Shown here: piece by piece, positions 10,689-23,858 of the stretch
Numbering within the stretch: position 1 is the stretch's first letter
Layout of the letters: the number at the start of each line of letters is the position of its first letter
Source of the DNA: Thozetella sp. PMI_491
Lineage: Eukaryota > Ascomycota > Sordariomycetes > Chaetosphaeriales > Chaetosphaeriaceae
Reading direction: 5' to 3'
DNA: 64,000 nucleotides
NCBI GenBank assembly: GCA_021432635.1
Contig: MU270025.1
Span: 207,244 to 271,243, forward strand
Program-made: the position numbers and the translations under genes
The notes under the pieces: model-generated
Databases searched by the model: none
Seen by the model: only the letters and a program-made list of their open reading frames with translations
What the model was told of the DNA's origin: nothing

Positions 10689-13387
10689 ATGCCCGACGAC
10701 GAGAAACCCCCGCGCGACTCGGCGCCCGATCTTCAGATCCTGGGCGACCAGATTACGTTACAGCCTAGCGGCTACGTCGAGCCGCCAGATGTCGCCCACG
10801 ATGGCGAGAAGGAGGAAGCGTTGATGAAGCATATGGCTCGCTTCCGCTCGGAGCCACTACAGTACGCATATGATGGCGTTGCGGGAGCGCAGCGGACTGC
10901 AGGCCTCCGTGGTCGCGCAGCGGTGGAATCTGGTCGATGCTGACTCCATTCTGTCTAGGTTTCTACGCGAAGTATCTCTCTACGTCTCCGGCACAGGCTG
11001 GCGAGCCTATGACGGTGCCATTGGACAGCCGATGTTCTATTCAGGCTTCTCCGAGAACATGAAGAGCATGGTCATGTCTACGCCCCTCCTCCAGGACAAG
11101 ATCCGCCAGCTAGCGGACCTGCGCTTGGAAGTGGAGGAGCGGGACGGGCTGATCAACGCGAACGACAAGGATTACCAGCAGAAGCGTACTGAAAGGCGCT
11201 CGGTACTGATATCGGGCCTCCAAGAGGTGGCCGAGAAGCTCACGGATGGCATGATCTGCAAATTCGAGAGCAAGCCCTTCATCCGCGGCGCGTATTACCT
11301 GGTGACGCAGCTCCTCACACGTGCATACCATCAGGGGATCCATGTCTCCAGCGAGGAGGTGCTGCGGCTGCGCAAGGTAGCCGAGAAGGCGGCAAAGGAC
11401 AAGCACAGCATAATATTCTTGCCCTGCCACCGGTCGCACGTCGATTACGTTTCGCTCCAGCTTATTTGCTACCGGCTCGGGCTCGCTCTCCCAGTTGTCG
11501 TGTCGGGCGATAACCTGAACTTTCCCGTTGTGGGAAGCTTTTTGCAGCATGCCGGTGAGACGCGAACGACCTCGGAATAGCACATGTCTCGCTAACAAGT
11601 ATTGATAGGGGCCATGTACATCCGGAGGAGCTTCGGAGACGACCAGCTTTACATCACGCTCGTGCAGTCATATATCGATACCCTGCTGCAGCGAGGCTAC
11701 AACCTCGAATGCTTCATCGAGGGGGGTCGGTCGAGGACAGGAAAGCTCCTGCCGCCCAAGTTCGGCATTCTAAGCTTCGTCATGGACAGCATTCTGTCCG
11801 GGCGAATCGATGACGCTGTCATATGCCCGGTCAGCACGCAATACGACAAGGTCATCGAGACAGAAGGTTACGTGACGGAGCTGCTCGGTGTGCCCAAGAA
11901 AAAGGAAAATCTTGCCGATTTCTTGACCGGAGGCTCATCTGTTCTCTCTCTGCGCCTCGGCAGGGTCGACGTGCGTTTCCACGAACCGTGGAGCCTCCGG
12001 GGCTTCGTCACGGAGCAAATGATGAGGATCCAGGGGGTCCCTTCGGCGCCTAGCATCAATTGGGCTGAGACGAAACAGCTGGCGGTTCGGCAGAAGCTGC
12101 TGCGGTCGTTGGGATACAGGGTTCTCTCGGATATCAATGACGTGTCTGTGGTGATGCCCACCGCTCTCGTCGGCACGGTCCTCCTCACGCTGAGGGGCCG
12201 AGGAGTGGGCAGGAAGGAACTGCTTCGCCGGGTTGAGTGGCTTACGGCGCGCGTGCGGGCGAAGGGCGGCCGGGTTGCGCATTTCGGCAACACCCCGTTG
12301 GAAGATGTCATCGACCGCGGCTTGGAGGTTCTCGGAAAGGACCTAGTTGGCGAGGTGAGCGACCTGGCTGAGCCTACGTACTATGCTGTGGACCGATTCC
12401 AACTCTCTTTCTACCGGAACATGACAATCCACCTTTTCATATCGGAGGCTCTGGTGGCTGCGGCCTTGTACACGAGGGTTAAGCTCGGCGGCGGGCCGGC
12501 GATCCAGGATATATCATACGCCGAGCTCCACAACCAGGTCTCATTCCTGTCCTCGCTTTTCCGCGGCGAGTTCATCTTTGCAGGCGAGGGCCTGGCTGTC
12601 AACCTGGAGAAGACCCTCGTCGGTCTGGCGGCAGACAACATCATCCACATCAAGAGGGACGAATCGGGTAAGATCACGACAATCGGTCTCTCCGACACCG
12701 AGAGGGCTGCAGGCCGTGAAAACTTTGACTTTTACTGCTTCTTGATATGGCCATTCATCGAGTCCAGCTGGCTTGCTGCGGTGTCTTTGATGGGCCTCAC
12801 ACCGCCTCTCGATACCAAGGACGACATCTGGATACCGGTTTCCAAAGCCCAAAATAGCGCGCAACTGGTATGAATCTCTTGCCTAAATGCCAGTACTGGG
12901 TTATATGCTAACAGTGGAGCAGCTTGGCAAGACGCTCTACCACCAGGGCGACCTGAGCTATTTCGAATCTGTAAACAAAGAAACCCTCAAGAACTCATTC
13001 CAGCGCTTCGAGGAAGAGGGTATCGTCCAGGTGGTCAAGTCCAAGGACGCCAAGATTCCGGCGCGGCTCCGCCTTGCCCCGGAGTGGCAACCATCGCGCG
13101 ACCCCCAGACCGGCAACCTCCTCGCCTCGGGCCGGCTGTGGGACTTCACGGAGCAGATTGCGTCCAGCCGGCGCGAGGGCAAGAACCGGCGTGACGGTGC
13201 CACGGTTAGCACGCGCGTCGTCAGGTTGACGGACCTCCTGGGCCGCAAAATGTTTGAGGAGGCCGTCAGCGGAGATGCCAAGGGAGGTGCGCCGCCCCGA
13301 TTGAGCCACGAAGAGGCCAAGAGCCTCAAGAGGGGCGTGAAAGAGGGAAGGAGGAGGCGGACGCTGGAGAGTCGTGCGAACTTGTAG
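10689..13387 (+). CDS. glycerol-3-phosphate / dihydroxyacetone-phosphate acyltransferase (PlsB/GNPAT family)
   Basis: Exons 10689-10861, 10959-11554, 11609-12867 and 12923-13387 encode 830 residues. The enzyme acylates the sn-1 position of glycerol-3-phosphate or DHAP at the start of glycerolipid or ether-lipid synthesis. The four acyltransferase blocks are present in order: HRSHVDYV near 215 (catalytic HxxxxD), VVSGDNLNFP with MYIRRSFGDD, FIEGGRSRTGK near 293-303, and PVSTQYD. This is the PlsB/GNPAT type, unlike yeast Gpt2/Sct1. Introns have good splice sites; intron 1 has CTGAC and intron 3 GCTAAC as branch sites. The C-terminus is SRANL, close to the KANL peroxisomal signal of human catalase. 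DHAP-acyltransferases are commonly peroxisomal, so this may be a functional weak PTS1. Substrate preference is not determinable. Confidence 0.92.
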
Positions 13388-13689
13388 ATGCATTACTCCT
13401 TGTGTCTGTGCTCGATAAATGTCGCTTGTGGGCAACCGCGGCCACGTTGTGTACCTGTATATATATCATATTCGATACCTCGATACGTCCTTGACACACT
13501 CCATAGCCAACTAGATGCACTTCACTTCTCTGCTGCGGCGAATGCTTGTCAAGAGGTTCTGCTGCTTCGAACTGGGAAGCTCTTATTGTGCTTAGCCTAC
13601 TATCCATCCATGGCGCTCGTTGCCCTAGAGCATGCTTTCCGCCACACGAGGTGGTTACATACTAAGGATTACGTGGAAGATAGCTTAGC
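13388..13689. other. convergent 3' spacer
   Basis: About 300 bp between the stops of the acyltransferase and Asa1 genes. AT-richer than the coding flanks. Presumably both 3' UTRs; no gene seen. Confidence 0.6.
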
Positions 13690-15179
13690 CTAGAATACGT
13701 CCCACAAGCTAACCCTACCGTCTTTGCTCCCAGCGGCTAGCCAGTGTGCAGATGTAACCTGTTTTATTCGCTTCTGCCTCAAGGTCATCTCGACGAGGCG
13801 AGGGGCCTCGACAAGATCCCTGCCGGATCGGGCATCAGAAGACACCTTATCATCAACTCCCCTGCCCTCAGAGGACGGACCACCTTCCGGTGGCCCCTCG
13901 CCGCTCGCTGGTGCATCCACAGCAGCAAAGGCCGTCGAATAACAGCCGACCTGATGCCACTTCAGCACCGCGAGCTCCTTCATGGTCTTTGTCGAGTACA
14001 CACGGACCCTGGCATCCCAACCCGCCGTGGCGAATACTCTCCCGTCCGACCGTATCTGGAGGCCTTGCTGGCCAGCATGCTTCGTATTTATGGCCATGAG
14101 GGGCTCCGTGAGGACAGGAGCGGGCTCAGCTTCTTGCATGGCGGATGCCGCGGCCTGCGAAGCGAGCGCAGCAGAAAGACCAGACATGCCTGTTCTTGGT
14201 GTGACGGCGCCCCCCCTTTCGCTTACCACTGGACTACCGGGATCTTGGCTCGTGGAGAGGGGTGTGATATTGCGGGGAGAGCCTGGAACGAGGGGAAGAG
14301 GGTGTTTCGCCACGATGGCGTCTGCACTCGATGTAAGAAAGAAATCCCGATTAGGCGCGACATCAAGCGAGAGAATGGGCTGAGAATGTGTTTTTGCCCG
14401 ATATTTCGTTGTCCAGCCATGGTTGGTAAGCTGAGCTGTGGTCGCGACCCCGTTCTCGTACGCCACCACCAAGGTGAGAATGGGGCCTTGGTAGAAGAGG
14501 CCGAGGGCCATGACCATGCCATCCTTCTCCCCGAGCTTTACCGTATGCCGGCGGTCTTGGCTGGGCAAGTGAAATATGTCCACCTGACGGGCCGAAGCGA
14601 GTTAATCACCGGGCCACTCCGAGACAACGCGTTGGGCACTTACAGCCTCCGAGGCGAGCGTGTTGGGTACAGCAAGGAGCAGCTCGGGTGAGTCCGGGGC
14701 GCTGCCGGCCTCGGCCGGGCATGACGCGAAGGAGCAAAAGTTCATTGTATTAATGTCTAGCTTATGCAGCATCCACGGCAGAGGCCGCGAGCCAGGCGAA
14801 GGATCTAGAGGGAGAGCGGTGCTCATGGACGCCTCGTCCTCGCCCTTGAGCTTCCAAACGACCAACCGGTTGTCCCTTCCATGCCTAGACAATTTCTCAG
14901 CAATCAGCAACCGGGGACATGGACAGGAAACAAGGGGGCACATGCGACCTACGTGATGATGCGGTCGTCGCCCCAGCCGGCGATGCCCAGGATCGCATTG
15001 GCGTGGGCCTGCCATACGGCGCGCGGCCGCATGATGGTCAGGTCCCAGGCCACGACGAAGCCGTCGGCATCGCCGGTGAGGAGCCGCTCGTTGCGGCGGC
15101 AAAAGGCAGCAGCATGTACCTGAGCCTTGTGGCCGCGTAGAATGGCTTTGGGCTGTGCGGGGCGGCCGTCGGACGCCAT
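13690..15179 (-). CDS. ASA1: ASTRA-associated protein 1 (WD40 repeat)
   Basis: Exons 15179-14953, 14884-14644 and 14583-13690 encode 453 residues. Asa1 is a WD40 subunit of the ASTRA/TTT assembly that supports biogenesis of PIKK kinases and chromatin complexes. The N-terminus [20 protein letters not shown], then [15 protein letters not shown], then [14 protein letters not shown] are successive propeller blades; the C-terminus closes with [23 protein letters not shown] and [17 protein letters not shown]. These segments and their order match the Asa1 family. Linkers rich in Ser, Pro, Gly and acidic residues interrupt the blades. The first ATG of the conserved protein is 15179 (MASDGRP); the open frame further upstream is Pro/Arg low complexity. 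Two introns have GTAGGT/TAG and GTAAGT/CAG ends. Confidence 0.88.
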
Positions 15180-18100
15180 CGCGGGGAGGGGGGTGGAGGG
15201 CGTGGGAGTAGACACACGCGCGCGCGCGCGTGCGGGTGTGTGTTTGTCGAGGAAGCCAAGTGCCGGGGGGGAAGGCGAAAACGGCGTCGGAAACGGCCCA
15301 GGAGTCGGAGCGCCGTCGATCACACGGACCTTGCTGACCGGATGGCTCGGCGAGGGGGCCAGCCGGGCCCTTTGACGTGGGAAACTGGAAACGCGTGTCA
15401 AGAAACGAATCAAGCGGTGGGTTCATTTAGGCTCCCGAACGGCCGTTCTTTGGCTCTTCCCCCCCCCCGGCTGAGCCCCGTTCGGCCTCTATCTCCCCTC
15501 CAAAAAACGCTTCTGCATAATAAGCTGCCCGCCTTGCAGCGGTGTGCAGCGCTGGTGGGCCGTCAAAAGTTTCCCTGGTTCACCCAAGTCGGGCTATTCT
15601 CCAAACCGATTGACATCGGGATGTTGATCCTCCCGTTCGATATTCTCCGATCGATCTGGGCATGCAGCTTTCCGTTTACAATTTCCTCCCCTTTCTCCTT
15701 TATAGCCACCGTCTCTTATCTTCAGTCCTCGGACGGAACGGTCGGCGCATAGGACCCACCTTCCTCAGTTCTCAGCTTTCTTTGTTTGGCGTCACCCAGT
15801 AAGGCTTGCTCCAGGCTGGAAGCTACTGCATGGCCGTACATGCTGTGCATGCCTCCTGTATGTCCCCACGTAACGTGCAATTCCGCACCTGGCTGCCTCT
15901 ACAGCCCGTAGTCTGTACTCGAGGGGAACAACCGCCAATGGAGACGGCAGCGTCCGAGGCAGGGCTGCGGGGCCATCACCAGCACACCCGCTCTCGGTCG
16001 GTTGCAACGACACGGTAAATGGAAGCTCGTGGTGTTTGTGTAATGTTAGGTGCACCGAGAAGACCCTTTGCACTGCAGCGGCGTGTCTTGAGCTGGGCCA
16101 GTCGCAGGGTCCCGGAACCGCTCCCCGCACGCCACCAGACTGTGCCCCCCACCTCCCCACCAAACCTTTCTCATATCACGCGATTTGATTCCAGTTATCC
16201 AGGCTCAGGTCTGGCAGCCACTACACATGGCGTTCCAGCGAGGTGCATCTAGAGCCTTTCGCAGAAAGGTGTCAAATCAATCCGTTCCACGAAGCCACCC
16301 GCATGCCTCTCGACTCTCGCCACAATGCTACGCAAACACGATGTGGTGGCTCCCCGTCGACATGTTCCAGTGTCCGTTACACGGCCGGACTCTCGCAGCG
16401 CTGGCGGGACGCGTAGGGGGCTAGATCTTTTCGTACCCACGCGCATTGTACGACCCAGAGACTGCGAGAATCCGCGACGGAAGAAGGGACGGCGACAACG
16501 GCGCCCACACTCCTCGCGGCCAATCTAATAAGCTAGCGGATGCACAGCGGCGGCAGCATTCGTAGTACTCGCAGAGGCAGCAACACCACCAGCACGGGCC
16601 TGGGGCGGTGAAGTAGCAAAGTGCCAGTTCCCACGTCCATCCTGTCTCCCTCGAGCGGCAAGCCCCACTGCCGGTTGGGGGAGGTACTGCAGTACTGTAG
16701 GCCCCCTCGGGACGGAGGAACGGCGACGTAGCGTGCCGGCCTCCTCATGTGCTCTCCATGTTTCGAGAAGGATCGCCGAAACACGCATCTTTGGACGCCG
16801 GGAACCCTCGGGGCCACCGGCGTGGCCCGCACTCAGCCAATCTTTCGATACGAAGGCCACAAGCTTTTGCAATCTGCCGAGAGCCAAGTGCTTGTCGTGT
16901 TTACATCGTAACGGGCACGAGGGGGCTTGGGTTGCCAGGGCGGCTGCCTAGTTGGGGAGCACAGCAATGCCGGACTTAATTCTGCCAGGCGCCCCTCACA
17001 TTCTTGCTGTCTCACAAGTTTGCTGGTAGATTAAGTTCGATGGGTTCGATGCCGGTGAGCGAATGCCACGCCACCAGACGCCGAGGGCTGCTGCACGGAG
17101 CACTCGCATCTGTTGTGCTGGTAGACGGACCCGGCTCCGGTGGCTTCCCACTTTGCCAGGCCTTCCCTGCAATTGCCTGAATGCCGAGGCTGCCATCCTC
17201 TGGCCGCGTAGGTCCCAAGACTTTTTAGGTTGAGCCTTTCTTTCGGCTCGTGCAGGTCCCGGCGAAGCACGCCTTGATCTACGGGAGGGCTGTGACATGG
17301 TTCCGGGGTCATGTCACTCCGCCAAGTCTGGGAAGGGGTCTACCGAAGTCCGCGAGCGAGTCGAATGGGCCCACCGACAACTGCACCTCCAGACGGAAGG
17401 GGACGAGCAAAGGGAGAACAAGAACGAAAACGAAAAAGAAAAGCTGATGGAAGGTGAAAAAGAAAGGGGACATGCCTTGCATGCAACCCTCCCGCATGCC
17501 TAGTCGAGACTCTGGCATCGGCTAGCTGGAGAGATAGATTCCACATTGCATCCAGGCTAGAACGGCATCGCGGGGGGGGGAGGGGCGAGGGGCACACTTG
17601 AGAACGGACTAGTTGGGGGTACAGTACATACAGTGGTCGGTCAGTGGCGCACCCTTCCGTCCCCCCTGCCTTCGACTAGGGAATTCCTCGAGCAAACAGG
17701 CACACACACCACAAACAACAACCAGGACCACTATCACACCGCAAGAAAAAAAAAAAAAAAAAAAAAAGAGGGAGGGACAAATGCTGCCAGGGTCTCTAGC
17801 TCCACAGCTTGTGCACCGCATGGAACCCTTCGCATTGGATCGTCCTGTCGTCCACGTGTCTCGCAGGAAGCACGAATGTTTTGGGGAGGCACGGGCGAGT
17901 AAAAGGGGTGAGGATAGACGACGATACGACGATGGCACGCGCCGTCGTGGGTTCGCGCGCCGGAGCTTGTCAGAGTAAAGCCTGGATCCGTCGCGAGCCC
18001 GATCCGTAGCTCCGGAAGCTGTTTGATGACAGGCGCCCGGCAAGACATCCTGTCTTGGCACGAGCAAGGCAAGACGATCAAACCGAGCCGACAGATTTAC

Positions 18101-20332
18101 ACAGCCTCGTCGAAGCGCAGCACCATTCGATCGTGGGCCTGGCGCATGACGACAGGTTCGCCTCCTAGGGCTTGATCGGCTTCGAAAAGAAGCAAAAGTG
18201 GCCGCATGGAATTCCATGGAAACATTTCATCAAACAAACGCCGATCCCTTCTCCTTATTCTTGTCTCTGCGGCCGGCCGTCCGCCGAATATTCCAGAGAC
18301 TGGAGGCGCGGGCAGGGCGGTGGACTGGCCTGGGTTCGGTTACTGGTTTGCTGGCGCACGCGAGACGAAGCAATCACAGGTAAGCCGGTGTGTGTTCGCT
18401 TGTCTCTCTGTGCCGAGCGGGAGGAAAGGGCGGGTCTAGCTAAGGTAGCTAGCCTGTGATCGCCCCTCCAGCGCCCTAGGTGCCGCACCTAAAGCAAGCT
18501 AAAGTGCGCTGAAGATTGGTTCCGCGCAGCACAGCGCAGCAGCTTCCTTCCCCTTACGGCAAAGGGCCATCGAACCCTTCGCGCCTCCCCGCCATTTGTG
18601 GTCAAAGCTACGAAAACGTTCATCCCTGGGCCGGACGGCCTCCACATCCATTCATCCCCCCTTCCTGAACCCTACAGGCAGGGAAGTTGTCAGGCAGGTT
18701 TAGCGAGGAAGGAAAGCTGTAGCAGCGACGCCCCCCTCCGCCCCAAGGTTATTACAGTTAGCCCTCGGCTCCGCAAGAGCACCGCCAGCCGGGCCAACTC
18801 TCAGACGGTAGTGGCTCGACACAGACCGCAACGCCAAGACGCAAAAGAGCTCTCCCTAATCCGGGCCCTCCCTGCCAGCATTCTTGTGAGCAAAAAAGGA
18901 CCAGGCCCCCCCCCCAAAAAAGAGTTCCCCCCAGCCAAGCCGAAAGGCATCGGGGCTGACAAAAAGCAAATGCCACCCGCTAGCGCCCACCGTTGATAGG
19001 CCTAAACTACCTAGGTACTAAGCGATCGACATTCAACCTTCCCTCTTCCCCAGCAGCTCCTACCCCTCTACAGCATCTCCCAACGCTATCGTCCACTGCG
19101 TGCACCGGCGTCACGAAACGGCATCCATCCCGCCAATTTATTGCGAAAGGAAACCCTTACGGTGCTCATTTCCACCGCCAGCGCCTCGCCCGTGCCCCCC
19201 TTCCTTTGATACCCTTGCCTCTCTCTAAGTTCACCCCTTGGCCTAGGTATTTCTCGCTCATCCTACGCTTGCCGGTGACCTTGAGGCTTTCCTGTCCCCG
19301 TGTCGGCCTTCCCTTACGTCACAGCACTTGCGGAACCCCTTGCACCTCCACCGCCTGACCAAGGAGCGCAGCCGTATGCGCCTGTGTACGTGTGTCTCTA
19401 TCTGATCCTGAATCGTGCCGTCGTCTCGTAGGGCAGATCTTCGCCGCCCAAAATACACCCCCGCCGCTGGCGCTTGCTCCTCGCGGGAGGCGGTAGCCCT
19501 GGCGGCAGAGAGAGGGAGAGAGAGAGATAGAGAGATACGGATAGATACGTGACGACCGCTCTACCGCTCTAGGTCTCAACAAACCGAGGCAAGCCAACCC
19601 TGTGCCTGTCCCCCCCGGCGGAGCTGGAAAACCGTAGCGCGCCTAGCCGGTCTGTGCTTGCGAGGAGCAGGGAAGCCGGTCGCCTCGGGTAGCCTTCTGG
19701 CGCAACTCCCGATCAGCACTCCATCCCACGTCGCGGTATTTCACACCCTCATACACGACCTACCAGATTCTCGTGGATAATTTCCTTGGCATGCGTCCCG
19801 GGAAGGCACCTATCCACCCCCCTAGATCCTCAAACATTGGCTCCGGCCCATATACATTCCCCTGCTCCCCCACACTCTGGAGCATCCCCGGTTGTCCACC
19901 TCATGAGCTAGACCACCACACTTTTTGTTACGCCGTCTCTCCGATGAGACCTACCTCACCGACCTATTGTCGTGCATCCTAAAGAAAAACCTTCTAAGCT
20001 TCTAGACTCAGTTCGAAGCTCGCCCAGAATCACACAGCACGGCTCTCTGCCTCTCCATGCTTCACCAGTGCAACACGAGCTGTACGAACCGTCTCTCCTC
20101 CCGTGCCGGTTCCTACTAGGGAATCGACGCCAGCCAGCGTGCGGCTGCGGCTGGGCTGCCAGGTTATTGCCTCTCCCCTCCGTAACTTCCGCGCTCTGCT
20201 CCTTGCTGCATCTCCCGCCGCCTGTCTCCCGATCGGAGACCACATCACCGTCACTCCATAGCCCTGGCGGCCACCGCGGCTTCCGTGCTCGTTGCTGTCC
20301 CGGGCTTCGGCCCTGGGGTCGGCCTTGGGACC
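15180..20332. promoter_or_regulatory. 5.15 kb divergent spacer / long leader of the second Zn2Cys6 regulator
   Basis: The longest gene-free stretch in the left half. Frames are short or low complexity and I recognise no domain. It contains an (CG)n/(TG)n run near 15212-15246, an A22 tract at 17746-17767, a GA tract near 19507-19536 and strongly pyrimidine-rich sequence from about 18990 to the start codon. It lies between two divergent genes. Long 5' regions with pyrimidine-rich leaders are common before developmental regulators in filamentous ascomycetes, so regulatory function is a reasonable inference; a non-coding RNA is also possible. Confidence 0.5.
17746..17767. repeat. A22 homopolymer tract
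   Basis: An uninterrupted run of 22 adenines inside the 5 kb spacer. It could be a nucleosome-excluding promoter element or a remnant poly-A tail; no retroposed sequence is recognisable next to it. Confidence 0.9.
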
Positions 20333-23045
20333 ATGAATGCGTCGCATCACCATCGCATAATCTCCCACTCCGGGCCCTCTAGCCACCAGACCACGCCTCG
20401 CGCGTCCGTTCCGTGTACCCAGTATGAGGAACCTTCACCGCCATACACCACGGCTAGCAGCACCTATACCACCACTAGTGACCACTTTGAGGTTTCACCA
20501 GCCAAGCGTCAGAGGCTTTCGGGCCCAGCCGGCGCTGAGGCGACCAGCAATGCCCAGACGCCAGCCTCTGCTCCGATTGCCTCGAGCAAGTCCAGGAGCA
20601 ACAGCATTGCCACCACCCTCTCACCGACTGACGCTCGGAGGCCAAGCATCGATGCTCTCGTGGATGGAAAGCCACCAACCCCGGCAGCAGCAGCCAACCC
20701 CAAGTCCCGACGTGTGCGAACAGGGTGTCTGACGTGCCGAGAGCGACATCTCAAATGCGACGAAGGAGCCCCCATATGTCTCAACTGCCGAAAGAGCAAC
20801 AGAGAATGCAAAAGGGGCATGCGGCTTAACTTCATCGACACCCAATGCAAGGAGCCGCCCTTCATCCCGCCAACCTCGGAGTGGTCCGGTGCGTACCACC
20901 CATCTTACGACCGGCCGGCAACCCGGCCGGGCAGGAGACTACTGAGAACCATGACTGACCTTCTGACAGTTTCTATCCAAGATGAATCCCGCCTGATTGC
21001 CTCAGAATATCAGGGCGGACTGCGACGGTATGCCCCCTTTGACCAGAAACAGATCACACCACCACGGGAAATGGAAATCGACGCCGCCTTCCAAAAACAT
21101 AAGAGAGACGACAAGGCCGAACCAGGTGCTGGACTGCCAGGCATGCCGAGACAGTCGCCGAGACAGTCGCCCGCCGAACAAGGGAGCTACGATACTGCCC
21201 AGATTCGCGCGCCGATGTCCAGGAGATCTAGCGAAGTTTTCAACAGGGCGCCTCCACCACCGCCGGTGCCAGGCCATGGCCCAGCATACGCGCTGTCTAG
21301 CATACACGACAAGTTCAACTTGAAGGAAGAGCCCGGCCCAAGATCTTACATCCCGCAGAAGACGGCGCCCTCGATCACGAGCTCGCTGCTCCCTAACCTG
21401 TCTAGCGCTGCCCCTTTCCGCCCTAACATTCCCAGGCCGGAGCAGACCAGAGTGAATCCGGAAGGGACGATGACACCGCCAAACGAGAAGACAGGCAGCG
21501 AGCGCGAATATTTGGCCACGGAAGAAGAGGTTTACTTCATGCAGGTTTTCGTCAGCGAAGTGGCGGTCTGGATGGACACACTCGACAGCGAGAAGAGCTT
21601 CACCCGGGTGGTCCCCTATCTCGCGCTCAAATCGCCCATGCTCCTCAACGCATTCCTGGCTTGCGGCATGAAGCACCTGACGCTGGTGTCCCGGTATGAA
21701 GACGAGAAGGCCCTCGCCTACTACGATACTGCTACCATGCAGCTCATGCGCAGCTTGCAGAATCCGGATCGCAACATGGCCGAATGCGCGACCGTGGCCG
21801 TCATTCTCAACGTGTACGAGATCATGAGCGAGAAGGCTGGGCAGCGCATGAGCCACATCGCCGGCGCCCGAGCGCTGATCCGCGAGTGCGGCTGGGACGC
21901 CAGGAGCAAGGGCATCGCCGCCGCGTGCTTCTGGCTCAACATTGGCATGGAGGTGTTGAGCTGCCTTGCTTTCAACTGGCAGACTGCCTGGGACCCGGAC
22001 CATTGGGGGCTGGAGTTCGACTTCACCGAGTGGGCGAATGATAACACGGCTGGTTCCCCGGATGGGATGAGGGAAAGCAGCTTCGACATGTTTGCCGCCG
22101 GCAAGGAGGAAGATTGGGTCCACCGCATCTTCTACATCATGGCTAAGATCGCCAATTTCAAGGCCAACGTTCCCCGGTTCCAAGAGGCCTCGGTCCGCGA
22201 TGAAGAGGCGCGCAAACAGAGCCGCCACAGCGACTGGATGCGACTCAAGAACATGTGCGACTCGTGGAACAAGAAGTGTCCCAGTCCCATGCGCCCGTTT
22301 GGCTATTGCCCTCCGGGTAAGCAGACGAAATCATTGTTCCCCAACATTTGGTAAGACTCTTCCCACCCCCCGGGAGGCTCTTTTCGTATGTCCACTGATC
22401 CCAGCTAGGCTTATCAACCGGCCTGCCATCATCGGTCGCCTCTTCTACCACACGGCCATGTGCCTGCTGGCCCAGATCAACCCGCTCGTCCCGAGCAGCA
22501 TTCGAGAGAACCGCGAGGCGCAGATCCACCACGCCCATCAAGTATGTGGCATCGTCGCGCACACCACGGATCGCGGAGCCGCCTCAGTTGCCATCCGGAG
22601 CCTGGCGATTGCAAGCGCCGTCTTGACCGACCGGGCCGAGCAGAGTGAGGTGCTATCCATACTCGACCGGATCAACCTCGAGACTGGCTGGCGGCTAGAG
22701 AAGGTCTTGATCGATCTCAAGAAGACGTGGGGCTGGAGCACGCCGTCGATGACTCTCATGCCGGTCGGGGCGACTCCTGGCAGTGGCGCCGGCACGCCCT
22801 CGGGAGCTGGACATCCATCACAGGCGGGGCCACGACAGTTCCTACCCCAGCTCCAGCAGCAGCCGCCATCGATCGCCTCATCCATGAGCACGCCATCATT
22901 GGCTGCACCAATGCCGACCCGGGCCTTAGTCAACCCCATGCTGGCGCAAGCTGATTTCAGTCTGCCGAACCATCCGTACAAGAATTTCTACGAGCCGCCG
23001 AACCGGACGAATGTGTACCGCGCGCATGGATCCTGGTCTTCTTAG
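20333..23045 (+). CDS. conserved Zn2Cys6 transcription factor, long N-terminal region
   Basis: Exons 20333-20888, 20970-22350 and 22409-23045 encode 857 residues. Residues 1-130 are Ser/Thr/Pro-rich and disordered. The binuclear cluster starts at about Cys132 (RTGCLTCRERHLKCDEG.., with APICLNCRKSNRECKRG), followed by RLNFIDTQCKEPPF, a highly conserved extension in one subgroup of fungal regulators. A fungal-specific TF domain runs from about 400 to 780 (EVYFMQVFVSEVAVWMDTLD, then the AECATVAVILNVYEIMSE segment). The C-terminus is Gly/Pro/Gln-rich. Intron 1 (20889-20969, 81 nt) separates the zinc cluster from the rest, ends with CTGACAG and has no in-frame stop. A start at 20285 would add 16 residues. 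The exact orthologue is not named because I cannot search. A long promoter precedes it. Confidence 0.88.
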
Positions 23046-23858
23046 GCGCTCCAACCGCTCGGACCCTCCGCGTTTCGGGCTGCCGCGAACGAACCGGGCC
23101 GTAGGGGTGCCGGCTGCCCCTGCGACCCGCCGGCCGTGTTCAATTACAACCAACCAAAGCCGTTCTATTAATCTCGTGCTCGCTCCCTCTGACCATAAAC
23201 AACACATTTTTCTTTCCATATGACATCACGGATGACACGGCATATATATATATACCCATAGAAGCAAGCGTTTTGTGGCATTGGGCACGTGGAACGACAC
23301 CCTGGCCGGTCGGTACATTTACAAGCCGGGGCTTGGACTTTACAGGACAAGGAACGGGCTGCTCTAGCAGCATTCACACAGAGAGGGAAGGAAGGAAGGA
23401 GGTTAAAACTGGCGTTGATTGTGTGCGTCTCATATTATTAGTAGTCCTAATGGCTCTCCGAGGGGATCCTACACGGCCCCTGGAATACAAGTGTGTTTGC
23501 ATTTATGCTGGCGGTCCCAAAATCAGTGTGCGCAGCATCTCTATTGCCCCTGTGGCTTGAACTCTGTAAGAATGATATGATTGCATGCCCCGGCCAACAC
23601 TGCCACCTCTATCTCTTCTCTTCCCCTCCTCTCCGTGGCAAGTACCCCTTTTTTGGTGGTGAGCTCGGTGCTGTCTAATCTTTGCCTCTCCACCACATAG
23701 GCACAGTTAGCATCTTGTTTCGCAAGTAGCGAGTATTTAAAGTCTCTAGCTGTCTACGTACACGCATCTATGCGGGTGGCTCTTCTGCTGCCTATGTGTC
23801 CAGGAGCTATCAATCACGCGGTTTCTACAATATGGACGCTTCCCTCGAGGCTGGCTCC
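23046..23858. other. convergent 3' spacer
   Basis: About 810 bp between the stops of the regulator and the HAD hydrolase. AT-rich in places, with a TATATATATATA run near 23241-23253 and a GGAA repeat near 23386-23400. No gene recognised; presumed 3' UTRs. Confidence 0.6.

Noticed and set aside
17040-17060. tRNA-like B box GGTTCGATGCC
   Set aside because: The flanking T stem pairs poorly, and no matching acceptor strand or A box lies at the right distance upstream. It is a chance match.
21002-22228. 408-codon antisense frame across the second Zn2Cys6 regulator
   Set aside because: It mirrors a well-supported gene in GC-rich codons and has no domain. The same applies to the 279-codon frame antisense to pantothenate synthetase.
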